Assembly (NCBI GenBank): GCA_965145485.1 | Contig: CBCTCU010000008.1 | Coordinates: 16,944-80,943 of the forward strand | Length of the DNA: 64,000 nt | Direction: 5' to 3' | Origin: CABQCM01 sp965145485 | Lineage (GTDB): Bacteria; Bacillota; Clostridia; Oscillospirales; Acutalibacteraceae | The notes under the pieces: model-generated | What the model was told of the DNA's origin: nothing | The model's database searches: none | The model's input: only the letters and a program-made list of their open reading frames with translations | Shown here: in pieces, positions 26,672-34,516 of the stretch | How the letters are laid out: each line of letters starts with the position of its first letter | Position numbering within the stretch: position 1 is the stretch's first letter | Position numbers and translations under genes: made by a program

Positions 26672-27579
26672 GCGAGCCGTCGCTGGTCGTTGCCTTCCCA
26701 GGTCGTGAGGCGTTTGATAAGGGGCTCGATGACAGCGCCTGCCGCGGCAATCCGTCCTCGCGCGAGGCGATGGCCCTGGCGTCAGATTATCTGGGGAAAG
26801 ACGTCGCGGCCATGTGCTACCGAGAGAAAAATGTGGAGGAGCGCTGGAAAAGCGTCTGTCTCGCCGCCCACTGCTATGCACTCTATCGCGCTGTCGCGCC
26901 GAGGCTGGAGCAGCCGCACGCCTTTACGGGCTATAGCCAGGGGGAGTTTACCGCCTGCGCCGCGGCGGGGATTTTCCCCTTTCCCGAGGTATTGGGGCTG
27001 ATCTTCCAACTGGAAACCATCCTGCTGGAGGGCAGCCGTCCGGACGAGGGGATGGCGCGGATTATTGGGCTGGATCGGGAAAGGCTGCGCTCCTGTTGCC
27101 GAAAAGCCGACCCGCAGGGGAATCGGGTCTTTATCAGCGCGATACTGTCGTCCGATCAGACCATGTTGTCCGGCCGGCAGCCCTTTTTGCAGGAGGCGGC
27201 CGGCCTGGCCAAGCAGCAGGGGGCGCAGTGGGCCCTGCCCATTCCAACCGGCCGGGCCTTCCACAGCCCGCTGTGCGCCGGGGCCGGGGATACCGCGAGG
27301 CCGCTGTTCGAGCGCTTCCCGGTGCGCGACGGCGCTTTGGTGTACAGCTGCTATGACGGGCAGCGCAGCGGCAAAGGCGGGATGGTGCGCCACAAGCTGT
27401 CCATGCAGGTGGACCATCCCCTGCAGTGGCGCACCCTGGTTCGCAATCTCCGGCGGGACGGGGTTACCCGGCTTGTAGAGATTGGCCCGGGCTGTACGGT
27501 CAGCGCCAACACCCGCATTGCCGACGATGGGGTGCAGTGTCAGTGGATCAACTCTCTCAAGGATGTGGAAAATCTATGA
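26668..27579 (+). CDS. FabD-like acyltransferase (malonyl-CoA:ACP transacylase)
   Basis: 303 residues. Predicted to load an acyl, probably malonyl, unit from CoA onto an acyl carrier protein. Shows the nucleophile elbow GYSQGEF (Ser90), the catalytic-His region GRAFHSPL, and the family's end motif VEIGPGCTVSANTR. The usual N-terminal GQG motif is altered to PGREAF. Start ATG 26668 overlaps the previous stop as ATGA. It supplies the only acyltransferase in the cluster. Extender specificity cannot be read with confidence, since the usual specificity residues are embedded in divergent sequence. Confidence 0.85.
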   Translation: MSEPSLVVAFPGREAFDKGLDDSACRGNPSSREAMALASDYLGKDVAAMCYREKNVEERWKSVCLAAHCYALYRAVAPRLEQPHAFTGYSQGEFTACAAAGIFPFPEVLGLIFQLETILLEGSRPDEGMARIIGLDRERLRSCCRKADPQGNRVFISAILSSDQTMLSGRQPFLQEAAGLAKQQGAQWALPIPTGRAFHSPLCAGAGDTARPLFERFPVRDGALVYSCYDGQRSGKGGMVRHKLSMQVDHPLQWRTLVRNLRRDGVTRLVEIGPGCTVSANTRIADDGVQCQWINSLKDVENL

Positions 27580-29942
27580 AATCCTACTCGCTTTATCCCC
27601 TCGACCACTTGCCGGCCGGGGAGTTTGGCCAAAAGGCGCACAGGCTGGCCCTGCTGGCCGAATGGGGATATCCGATTTGTGCCGGCGTGGCTTTGCCGGC
27701 CGGTTGGTTGGACGACTTTTGCCAGTACAACTCCCTGCCAGCCGGGCGGCGCGACCCGGACGCCATCATGGCCGGCGATTTTCCCGACGGGATGGCCCGG
27801 GCGCTTCGCTCGGCATGGGAGACCCTGTCGCCGGACGGGGAAGAGCTGATCGTACGCTCCTCGGCGGGGGATGAGGACGCCTTTGATCGCTCCTATGCCG
27901 GTGTGTACGAGAGCGTCGCCCATGTCGGAGATGTGCAGCAGCTTTTGCAGGCGGTCAAGCGGGTCTGGGCTTCGTCCCGTGGCCCGTCTGCCACGGACTA
28001 CGCCGCAGATCGGAAGGAAGCGAATGCAGCGATGGGCGTGGTCATACAGGTCATGATGCGCTGCGAGCGGTCGGGGGTGCTCTTTACCCGCGACCCGCTG
28101 CGGGATGAGCGGCGCATGCTGATCGAAGCGTCCGCCGCAGAGGAAGGGGTCACCTCCGGAGCCGGAGACTGTCAGCGGTATTGGGTGGAGAGAGATAGCG
28201 GGCAAATCCACCGGGAAGAGGAGGGCTCGAGGCCGATGCTCGGCCAGGGAGAGATCACCTCCCTGTATTTGCTGGCTAAAAAGGTGGAGGCCTCCTTTGG
28301 CTTCCCCTGCGACCTGGAATGGGGGATGCGGCAGGGGCGGGTGAAGCTGTTTCAGGTGCGGCCGCTGCGCCTGCTCGATGAGGCCGACGCCTACCACCGC
28401 AGCGAAAAGGGAATCGACTGCATCCTGCTCGACCGGTACGCCCAGCCGGCCTGTGCGTGTTATCTGTCCATGCTCGAGGAATGGCAAAATCGGGTTAAGC
28501 TGCATCTTTGCTCCGAGAAAGGGGAGGAAAAGCCCCTTTGCTTTATGCACAATCGGGTTTACTGGAATGTTCGCTATCAGCGCGAGCAATACGACGCACC
28601 AGTGGCCGACCGGGCGCAGAAAGAGCGGCTCGACCGCCTGATCCGCCGGGGATACCGCCGCTGGTACCGCCGTATCCCCCGTTATGAAGCGCAGGTTCGG
28701 CGCGGGGAAAAACAGCTTTTGCAGAATCCGGGCAGGGAGGGGTTGCTCGGTCTGCTCCATGAGGCAACGGTCAACTTCTGCGACTTTTTCGGGGGCGATC
28801 ACTACCTTTTTTTGGGCATTGCCCAGGTGCTCTACCGTCAGCTGCAAAAGGCCTGCGCGCCCACCGGCCTTTGGGAGCGGGCCGACCGGTGGGTTGGCAG
28901 ATATTCATCCCGCAACGAGACCCTGCAGGCCAACCGGGAACTGCTGAAGCTGGCGGGGAGAATCAAAAAAATCCCGCCCTTGCTTGATCTGGTAATGAAC
29001 GCGCCGCCTCAGGAGGTTGCCCGGCAGATGCAGGCGGGCGAGGCGCCCGCCATGGCGGGGATGCTCCGTGATTTCCTGCGACGGCACGGCCACCGGTCGG
29101 TTTCCTGCGACGACCTGTCGCAGCCGCATTGGGCCGAGGCCCCCGAGCGGGTGATCGCCCTGCTCGCTCAACTGATCCGGGGGGATACCGCGGCGGGGGA
29201 ATCCCGTGCGCCCATGAGCCGGGAACGCGCCGCGCTTGCAAGAGCGCTAAAGCAAGAGGGGCTCACCAAGCGGCAGGCCGGGCGGCTGCTGACCCTGACG
29301 GGGGAATACATACGCCTGAGAGAGAATCAGCGGTATTATTTTGACAAAAGCTGGGTGTTGCTTCGCAAAATCCTGCTGGGCATCGGCGACGCCTTCACGA
29401 AAGAGGGGCGCCTTTCCCGGCCGGAGGACATCTTTCACCTGACCATCCGCGAGGTTCGGCTGTGTGCCGAATATCCGCGGCAGCCCATCCCCAAGGAGCT
29501 GTTGGCCGAGCGCCGCCGGCTGTTTGAGATGGAAAGTACGAGCACCCCGCCTTATGTCGTCAAGGATTCGGTTGAGGTCGAGGTGCAAAAGGGGGCCGGC
29601 GCGAGCAGCTACAAGGCGATGGGGATCAGCCCGGGCACGGCGAGAGGGAAAATCCGCCCGATTTGGAGCGTGGAAGATCTCAGCCGGGTAGCTCCCGGCG
29701 AGATCGGCGTGGTTCGTTCCTTTCATCCAAGTTGGACCCCCGTTTTGCGGGTGGTCTCGGGGCTGATTATGAATTACGGCAATCTGTTGTCCCACGGCGC
29801 GGTGGTGGCGCGTGAATACGGCGTGCCGGTGGTCGTTTTCAATGGCGAGGCCATGGATGTGCTCGAGCCGGGGGACGAGGTGGAACTCAACGGGCTGACC
29901 GGGCGGGTGCGTATCCTGCGCCGTGCGGCGCAGGCTCAGTAA
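27576..29942 (+). CDS. PEP-synthase/rifampin-phosphotransferase-like enzyme
   Basis: 788 residues with the three-part architecture of PEP-utilising dikinases. The N-terminal ATP-grasp half has FGQKAHRLALLAEWGYP, IVRSSAGDEDAFDRSYAGV and SGVLFTRDPL; a helical linker follows, and the C-terminal swivelling domain has the phospho-histidine loop NLLSHGAVVAREYGVP. The pyruvate-binding barrel of true PEP synthase is absent, as in rifampin phosphotransferase and phenylphosphate synthase, which phosphorylate hydroxyl groups with the beta-phosphate of ATP. Here it may phosphorylate a pathway alcohol or phenol, activating it for elimination. Overlaps the upstream stop as ATGA. Substrate is inference. Confidence 0.82.
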   Translation: MKSYSLYPLDHLPAGEFGQKAHRLALLAEWGYPICAGVALPAGWLDDFCQYNSLPAGRRDPDAIMAGDFPDGMARALRSAWETLSPDGEELIVRSSAGDEDAFDRSYAGVYESVAHVGDVQQLLQAVKRVWASSRGPSATDYAADRKEANAAMGVVIQVMMRCERSGVLFTRDPLRDERRMLIEASAAEEGVTSGAGDCQRYWVERDSGQIHREEEGSRPMLGQGEITSLYLLAKKVEASFGFPCDLEWGMRQGRVKLFQVRPLRLLDEADAYHRSEKGIDCILLDRYAQPACACYLSMLEEWQNRVKLHLCSEKGEEKPLCFMHNRVYWNVRYQREQYDAPVADRAQKERLDRLIRRGYRRWYRRIPRYEAQVRRGEKQLLQNPGREGLLGLLHEATVNFCDFFGGDHYLFLGIAQVLYRQLQKACAPTGLWERADRWVGRYSSRNETLQANRELLKLAGRIKKIPPLLDLVMNAPPQEVARQMQAGEAPAMAGMLRDFLRRHGHRSVSCDDLSQPHWAEAPERVIALLAQLIRGDTAAGESRAPMSRERAALARALKQEGLTKRQAGRLLTLTGEYIRLRENQRYYFDKSWVLLRKILLGIGDAFTKEGRLSRPEDIFHLTIREVRLCAEYPRQPIPKELLAERRRLFEMESTSTPPYVVKDSVEVEVQKGAGASSYKAMGISPGTARGKIRPIWSVEDLSRVAPGEIGVVRSFHPSWTPVLRVVSGLIMNYGNLLSHGAVVAREYGVPVVVFNGEAMDVLEPGDEVELNGLTGRVRILRRAAQAQ

Positions 29943-29961
29943 AGGCGGGGAGGTGCGCGGT

Positions 29962-30735
29962 ATGTATCTTGGCATCGACATTGGTTCGATCTCCATCAAC
30001 GCCGTTCTGGTCGATTCGCAGGGGCAGTTGGCCGCTTGGGAGATCGACCGCAGCGGATACGACCACAAGGCGTCGGCCCACCTTGTGGTAGACCGGCTGT
30101 GCCATAAAGCGGCCATCCGGCCGGAAGAAATCCTGCGTGTGGTTGGCACCGGCTATGGGCGGCGCAGCATTCAGCTTGCACAGGAAACCTACACCGAGAT
30201 TACCTGCCACGCGGTGGGCACGCGGGCGCTGTTTCCCGACGTGCAAACCGTCATCGACATCGGCGGACAGGACAGCAAGGTGATCCGCCTGTCCCCGCAG
30301 GGCAAGGTGGAGGATTTTATCATGAACGATAAGTGCGCCGCCGGCACCGGGCGGTTTCTCGAGGTGATGGCCGGGACGATGGGGATGGATATCGCATCCT
30401 TTTCCCGCTGCGGACTGTACGCCAAAAGGCCCTTTCCGATCAGCAGCACCTGCACCGTCTTCGCGGAGTCGGAGGTGGTGTCGGGCATTGCGCGGGGCGT
30501 GGCCAGGGAGGATCTGGTCGCGGGGATTCACGAGGCCATCGTACGGCGCATCGGGGGCATGGCGCGCTCGGCCGGCGCGTCGCGCCGGGTTGTGCTCACC
30601 GGCGGCGTGGCCAAAAGCGAGGGCATCGCCCATAGGCTGCGGGGCTGGTTTGCCGACCTGCGCATCCCCGAGGAACCGCAGATCACCGGGGCGCTGGGAG
30701 CGGCCCTGCTGGGGTGGCGTCATGACCATGGATAA
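29962..30735 (+). CDS. 2-hydroxyacyl-CoA dehydratase/benzoyl-CoA reductase activator ATPase
   Basis: 257 residues of the BadF/HgdC family. These homodimers bind one [4Fe-4S] cluster between subunits and use ATP to fire a low-potential electron into the partner reductase or dehydratase. Visible: GIDIGSISINAVLVD phosphate loop, DIGGQDSKVI, and the two cluster cysteines, Cys125 in NDKCAAGTGRF and Cys164 in SSTCTVFAESEV. It overlaps the next gene by 14 bases and presumably energises that subunit and/or the pair at 42956-45165. GGGGAGGTG precedes the start. The reductant could be the flavodoxin at 54032. Confidence 0.93.
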   Translation: MYLGIDIGSISINAVLVDSQGQLAAWEIDRSGYDHKASAHLVVDRLCHKAAIRPEEILRVVGTGYGRRSIQLAQETYTEITCHAVGTRALFPDVQTVIDIGGQDSKVIRLSPQGKVEDFIMNDKCAAGTGRFLEVMAGTMGMDIASFSRCGLYAKRPFPISSTCTVFAESEVVSGIARGVAREDLVAGIHEAIVRRIGGMARSAGASRRVVLTGGVAKSEGIAHRLRGWFADLRIPEEPQITGALGAALLGWRHDHG

Positions 30736-31879
30736 GGGCTCCGCTCTGGAGCGGCTGGATCGCTTGACACGCCTGATGCAGCACGGCGCAAAGCCTTACC
30801 TTCGAGCCTATGTCGCCTCTCAGGCCGGGCGGCTGCGCCGCATCATCGGCGGCAGGCCGTATGTGCTGTGCACCTTTTACGTCCCGTCCGAGCTAACCTG
30901 TTTGTACGACGCCGAATTCCTCTATATCGACCGTACGGTGGGGCTGGCGGCTTCCGCGGGGTTGCTGCCCGGCGCGGGGGAGGAGCTCGGCCCTGTTTGC
31001 TCGTATCAGCAGGCCTTTTTTGATCTGCTGCAAGCCGGGATATTGCCGCCGCCCGAGCTGCTGATTTGGATGGAGTATCCCTGCGCCGACGCAGGCAGGC
31101 TGATGCAGGCTGTTCACACCCGCTTTGGCACTGCTTTGCTGCGGGTTTCCCGAGCGAATATGCAAAACGATCTGATGCAGGTCGTACAGGAGCTTGACCG
31201 GCGGTACCATCGCTCACAGAGGGTGGAAGCGATAGCGCGGCACTACCAGCAGGCCAACGCGTGGAAAGCCGGTGTGGACCGTCTGCGGCTTGCCTACCCG
31301 GGGATCGCGGACAGCGCGGATTTTTTCAAGCTGTTCACCCTGGAGAATGACTTTGGCAGCCGAAGGGCGGTTCGTATTCTGCAGATGCTGTATCTCGACC
31401 TGGCCCGGCGTGTGAAAAGCTGGCGTCCCCCCGGCGGCAGGCGGCTGCTGTGGCTGGGGCTCATACCCCTCTACGATCTTGGCCTCGTCGACCGGCTGCG
31501 CGCCCAGACGGGCTTTTGGGTGGCATGGGAGGAGATGTGGATGTTTGAGCGTCCCGACTGCCATACCGAGGATTTTTTCACCGGTATGGCCGAGCGGGTG
31601 AGGCGGTCGCTGTTTTACGCCCCCGACGTGCGCGCCCGGCGCCTCATACAACAGGCGCAACGGCTTGAGGTGGACGCGGTGGTGCATTTTTCACAACGCC
31701 GCTGTTCCTTCCTGCCGCCGGCGATTCCAAAGCTTCGCAGCAGGCTGGAGGAGATGGGGATTTTGTGGATTGGCGCGGGGGGCGACGTCGTGCGCCGACA
31801 GGGCTTTGACGGCTGGCGTTTATTCGACGCCCTGCGCGAATGCAAAGCGGGAGAGTCCCCGCGTCAGGAGGAGCGATGA
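30722..31879 (+). CDS. BCR/HGD-family catalytic subunit (HgdB-like)
   Basis: 385 residues of the 2-hydroxyacyl-CoA dehydratase D-component / benzoyl-CoA reductase family, which holds a [4Fe-4S] cluster that receives electrons from the activator. Supporting segments: Cys60 in SELTCLYDAEF, Cys93 in PVCSYQQAFFDLL followed by LPPPELLIWMEYPCADAG (Cys121), and Cys328 in VHFSQRRCSF near the end. The surrounding pattern matches the family, but the sequence is divergent. Start ATG 30722 overlaps the activator gene. It may work alone (homodimeric double-cubane-type) or with another subunit; the substrate is not evident. Confidence 0.82.
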   Translation: MTMDKGSALERLDRLTRLMQHGAKPYLRAYVASQAGRLRRIIGGRPYVLCTFYVPSELTCLYDAEFLYIDRTVGLAASAGLLPGAGEELGPVCSYQQAFFDLLQAGILPPPELLIWMEYPCADAGRLMQAVHTRFGTALLRVSRANMQNDLMQVVQELDRRYHRSQRVEAIARHYQQANAWKAGVDRLRLAYPGIADSADFFKLFTLENDFGSRRAVRILQMLYLDLARRVKSWRPPGGRRLLWLGLIPLYDLGLVDRLRAQTGFWVAWEEMWMFERPDCHTEDFFTGMAERVRRSLFYAPDVRARRLIQQAQRLEVDAVVHFSQRRCSFLPPAIPKLRSRLEEMGILWIGAGGDVVRRQGFDGWRLFDALRECKAGESPRQEER

Positions 31880-32691
31880 ACGCAGTCACAACCGTTTTAT
31901 TAGATCAGGGGCCCGGCAACGCCCTCGGGCCGGAGGAACTTCGCCGGCTCTACCATCGCCTGCACGCTTTGGAACAGTGCCCCAGGGTGCGCGTCGTCCT
32001 CTTAAAAAGCAGCAACCCCTCGGTTTTTTCCTCCGGCCTTTGTTTGCGTGCGCTGCTTCGGGATGGGCGGCTTCGCAGCGCAGGGGCGGTGATATCGGCG
32101 GTATGCCTGTCGCGCCGAATCAATCGCTTGATTATGCGTTCCTCCAAGGTATATGCCGCCGTCCTTCGCGGGGGCGTGATCGGCTCGGCCGTCTCGCTGG
32201 CGTTGGCATGTGATTTTGTTTATGCCGATGAATCGGCCTGGTTCTGGCTCCCCGACCCAATCTATGGCGGGCTGTTGGCCGACGGCGGGCTGGATATCCT
32301 CCGCGCGCGCTGCGGATGGACGGCGTCGCAGTCGCTTGGCCTGCTGTGCGAGCGTTTAGGCGCTGATCGCGCGCTGGAATGCAGGATGATCCACGCCATC
32401 GAGCCGGCCGGTCGGCTTGACGATGCAGTCGATGGATTGGCTGTTCGGCTCGAGCGGCTCTCGCCCGACGCCCTGCGGAGAACCAAGCGGCTGCTCAACC
32501 GTGGAATACGCCGCAGGCCGCCGCTGGGGGCGCTGCTGCGCGCGGCGACGTCGGCCGATATGCTCCGCCGCACCAAGGGGATGCTGCGCACCGGCGAGGG
32601 AGCGCATGGCCTGCGAGGGGCTCCGCCGCCCGATGGGACAGGCCAAGCTTGCCGGCGGGATTCTCCCCCGGCACAGGAGGGAAAACCATGA
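31876..32691 (+). CDS. Enoyl-CoA hydratase/isomerase-family (crotonase) protein
   Basis: 271 residues. The first oxyanion-hole segment is VFSSGLCLRALL and the second is RGGVIGSAVSLALACDFVYAD, both diagnostic of the crotonase fold. The two catalytic glutamates of true hydratases are not present where expected (LPDPIYGGLLADGG instead of PE..LG..PG.GG), so hydratase activity is doubtful; isomerase, decarboxylase (as ECH2 of polyketide branching cassettes) or non-catalytic roles fit better. The final ~40 residues are Gly/Pro/Ala-rich. ATGA overlap on both sides places it in the first cluster operon. Confidence 0.82.
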   Translation: MNAVTTVLLDQGPGNALGPEELRRLYHRLHALEQCPRVRVVLLKSSNPSVFSSGLCLRALLRDGRLRSAGAVISAVCLSRRINRLIMRSSKVYAAVLRGGVIGSAVSLALACDFVYADESAWFWLPDPIYGGLLADGGLDILRARCGWTASQSLGLLCERLGADRALECRMIHAIEPAGRLDDAVDGLAVRLERLSPDALRRTKRLLNRGIRRRPPLGALLRAATSADMLRRTKGMLRTGEGAHGLRGAPPPDGTGQACRRDSPPAQEGKP

Positions 32692-33572
32692 TATGGATTG
32701 CCGTCTGCGTCGCCGCTGGGGTGGCCGTCCTGTTTGCCGCAACGGCCGGCCGCGTTCGGGCCGGGTGGAGAATGGTTGGCGAGCTAAGCCATCCCAGGCG
32801 CGCCGCCTCGTTGGACGATGTATTGGACTGTGAAACACAAAAATTTTTCTTTTCCTCGGCTCGCTCGACCAGGCTAAGCGCCATGGTCTACCAGCCGCAG
32901 GGAGCGCCCAGGGGCACGATACTTGCCTTTCATTATCTGGGCGGGAGCAAAACCTCCATCTACCCTTACGTGAAGAATCTGATCGATCACGGCTATCGGG
33001 TGGCTTCCTTTGATTATGTCAATCATGGGGAGAGTGACAGCCGCCGGTCCAGCCGGTATACCTTTGACGCCGACCTCAAAAATTTTATGGCGCAGCTGCG
33101 CATGCGCGGGATAGAGGGGCCGTACGGCGCCATCGGTTTTTCCATGGGGGCCTCTCTGGCGCTGACCGCCGCCGATGTCTACCCACAGGTCCGGGCGGTC
33201 GTGGCGGACAGCGGCCCGTTGCTTTATTCGCGCGACTATTTTGTCCACCTGCTGGATCATAAGGGGCAGCGTGACCATATCATACGGGCCGTTTTTCTGG
33301 CGAGTTATTTGTTTATTATGGGCTTTCTCAAGCGGGACAGGCAGATGGCCCGCCGTCTAACCCGGCTTCGCGGAAAGCCGGTCCTCTTGATCCACGGCAG
33401 GCGGGATTCGACCATTCCTATCCGAAACGCTTACCGCGCCCTTTCGCTGTGCCGTTCCAGCCGCTCGCGGCTGATTGAGGTCGAGCGAGGGCACCATATG
33501 ACCAATCGTGTCGTATCAGGAAAGCAATATGACCAATATATTTTGGAATTTTTTGAAAAATGGGTTCCATAA
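32688..33572 (+). CDS. Membrane-anchored alpha/beta hydrolase
   Basis: 294 residues. An N-terminal hydrophobic helix (IWIAVCVAAGVAVLFAATAG) followed by basic residues anchors the enzyme in the membrane. The catalytic triad is visible: Ser in AIGFSMGASLAL, Asp in LIHGRRDSTIP, His in ERGHHMTN. It resembles Bem46/YqkD-type hydrolases. In this context it may act as a thioesterase or acyl transferase releasing the product at the membrane. It is the last gene of the first operon; overlap with the crotonase gene is ATGA. Confidence 0.85.
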   Translation: MIWIAVCVAAGVAVLFAATAGRVRAGWRMVGELSHPRRAASLDDVLDCETQKFFFSSARSTRLSAMVYQPQGAPRGTILAFHYLGGSKTSIYPYVKNLIDHGYRVASFDYVNHGESDSRRSSRYTFDADLKNFMAQLRMRGIEGPYGAIGFSMGASLALTAADVYPQVRAVVADSGPLLYSRDYFVHLLDHKGQRDHIIRAVFLASYLFIMGFLKRDRQMARRLTRLRGKPVLLIHGRRDSTIPIRNAYRALSLCRSSRSRLIEVERGHHMTNRVVSGKQYDQYILEFFEKWVP

Positions 33573-33675
33573 AAATCAAAAAAATAACGCTATTGGTAAT
33601 AAAAATAAGAACGTGAGCGGATTTCACTCTTTGATGGAATATTTTAGAATATATGCAGAGAGGAGTTGATCCGTA

Positions 33676-33999
33676 ATGAACAGTTTTTATGACAACACAG
33701 GCGCCAGAATCCGACAATTGCGAGAGGCAAACCGCTATACCCGCGAAAAATTTGCCGAGCTCGCCGACATTTCCCCCAAGTTTTTGTATGAGATCGAGAC
33801 CGGCCAAAAGGGTTTTTCGGCCGACACCCTTTACCGCATTGCCAAGAGCCTGTCGGTATCCTGCGAGTACATATTGTCAGGCAAGCAGACCGGGACGGCA
33901 TATGAGGCGGTGCTGGACGATTTGAAGATGTTCGACGAACATCAGCTTCACACCCTGTCCAAGCTGCTCAAGCTCATTTATGAGCTGTCGGTCAATTGA
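33676..33999 (+). CDS. XRE-family transcriptional regulator (copy 2)
   Basis: 107 residues, nearly the same helix-turn-helix half as the regulator at 24904, including a 23-residue identical run through the recognition region (from KFLYEIETGQ), but a different C-terminal tail. Start ATG 33676 follows GAGGAG. The 100 bases upstream are unusually AT-rich for this cluster and probably carry its promoter. Being inside the cluster while its copy flanks it, it is a strong candidate for the pathway regulator; the shared recognition helix predicts a shared operator. Confidence 0.87.
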   Translation: MNSFYDNTGARIRQLREANRYTREKFAELADISPKFLYEIETGQKGFSADTLYRIAKSLSVSCEYILSGKQTGTAYEAVLDDLKMFDEHQLHTLSKLLKLIYELSVN

Positions 34000-34041
34000 C
34001 CCTCCGCAGCGCCCGTCAATCTTTCACAGGGAGGGTGACAC

Positions 34042-34305
34042 ATGCAACTAAGACCGGTCAACGACTGTTTGCTGGTGGAGTCGATTGAAAAACTGCCGGA
34101 GGATAATGCTCTGACTTTTCTAGCCGAGGAGGGCCTGCGCGCGATGCGCGTGCTGCATACGCCCGACTATCTACGCGACGACCAGGAGGTTTTTATGAAA
34201 GGAGACAAGGTGATTTTGCCGCCCGGGAGCGGACATCGGCTGATCATCGACGGCCGGGAGTGCCTGCTGATCCGTCAGCAGGATGTTCTGGCCATCCTGG
34301 AATAG
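34042..34305 (+). CDS. GroES-like (Cpn10) small protein
   Basis: 87 residues. Begins LRPVNDCLLVESIEKLP, like Cpn10 KPLxDRVLVEPIE, and ends with GDKVILPPGSGHRLIIDGRE then LLIRQQDVLAILE, the Cpn10 terminal strands. The mobile loop that contacts GroEL normally lies between; here it is replaced by an acidic, unrelated segment (EDNALTFLAEEG), so it may not cap GroEL. No groEL is adjacent. GGGAGGGTG precedes the start and it follows the XRE gene by 42 bases. A pathway-specific cofactor or scaffold is possible; function unassigned. Confidence 0.7.
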   Translation: MQLRPVNDCLLVESIEKLPEDNALTFLAEEGLRAMRVLHTPDYLRDDQEVFMKGDKVILPPGSGHRLIIDGRECLLIRQQDVLAILE

Positions 34306-34340
34306 GGCCGTCTATAGGGAATCGGTTCGGCAATGCGTGG

Positions 34341-34373
34341 AAAAAAGGGGGGCGGCGGACCGGCCCCTTTTTT
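34341..34373. terminator. Bidirectional intrinsic terminator
   Basis: AAAAAAGGGG (34341-34350) and CCCCTTTTTT (34364-34373) flank a GC-rich loop, giving T-tracts on both strands. It separates the XRE/GroES-like pair from metK. Confidence 0.85.
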
Positions 34374-34516
34374 GCATTCTTCCGATATCGCCATTTGTTT
34401 TGTTTGCGGCAAGGCGCACTGTACCGCGGAGGATATACCTTGCGCTGGTTTTCTTTTGTAGCGGTGCGGGATAAGATAGCTATCAAAGACAAATCGAATG
34501 AATAAGGAGATATCGT

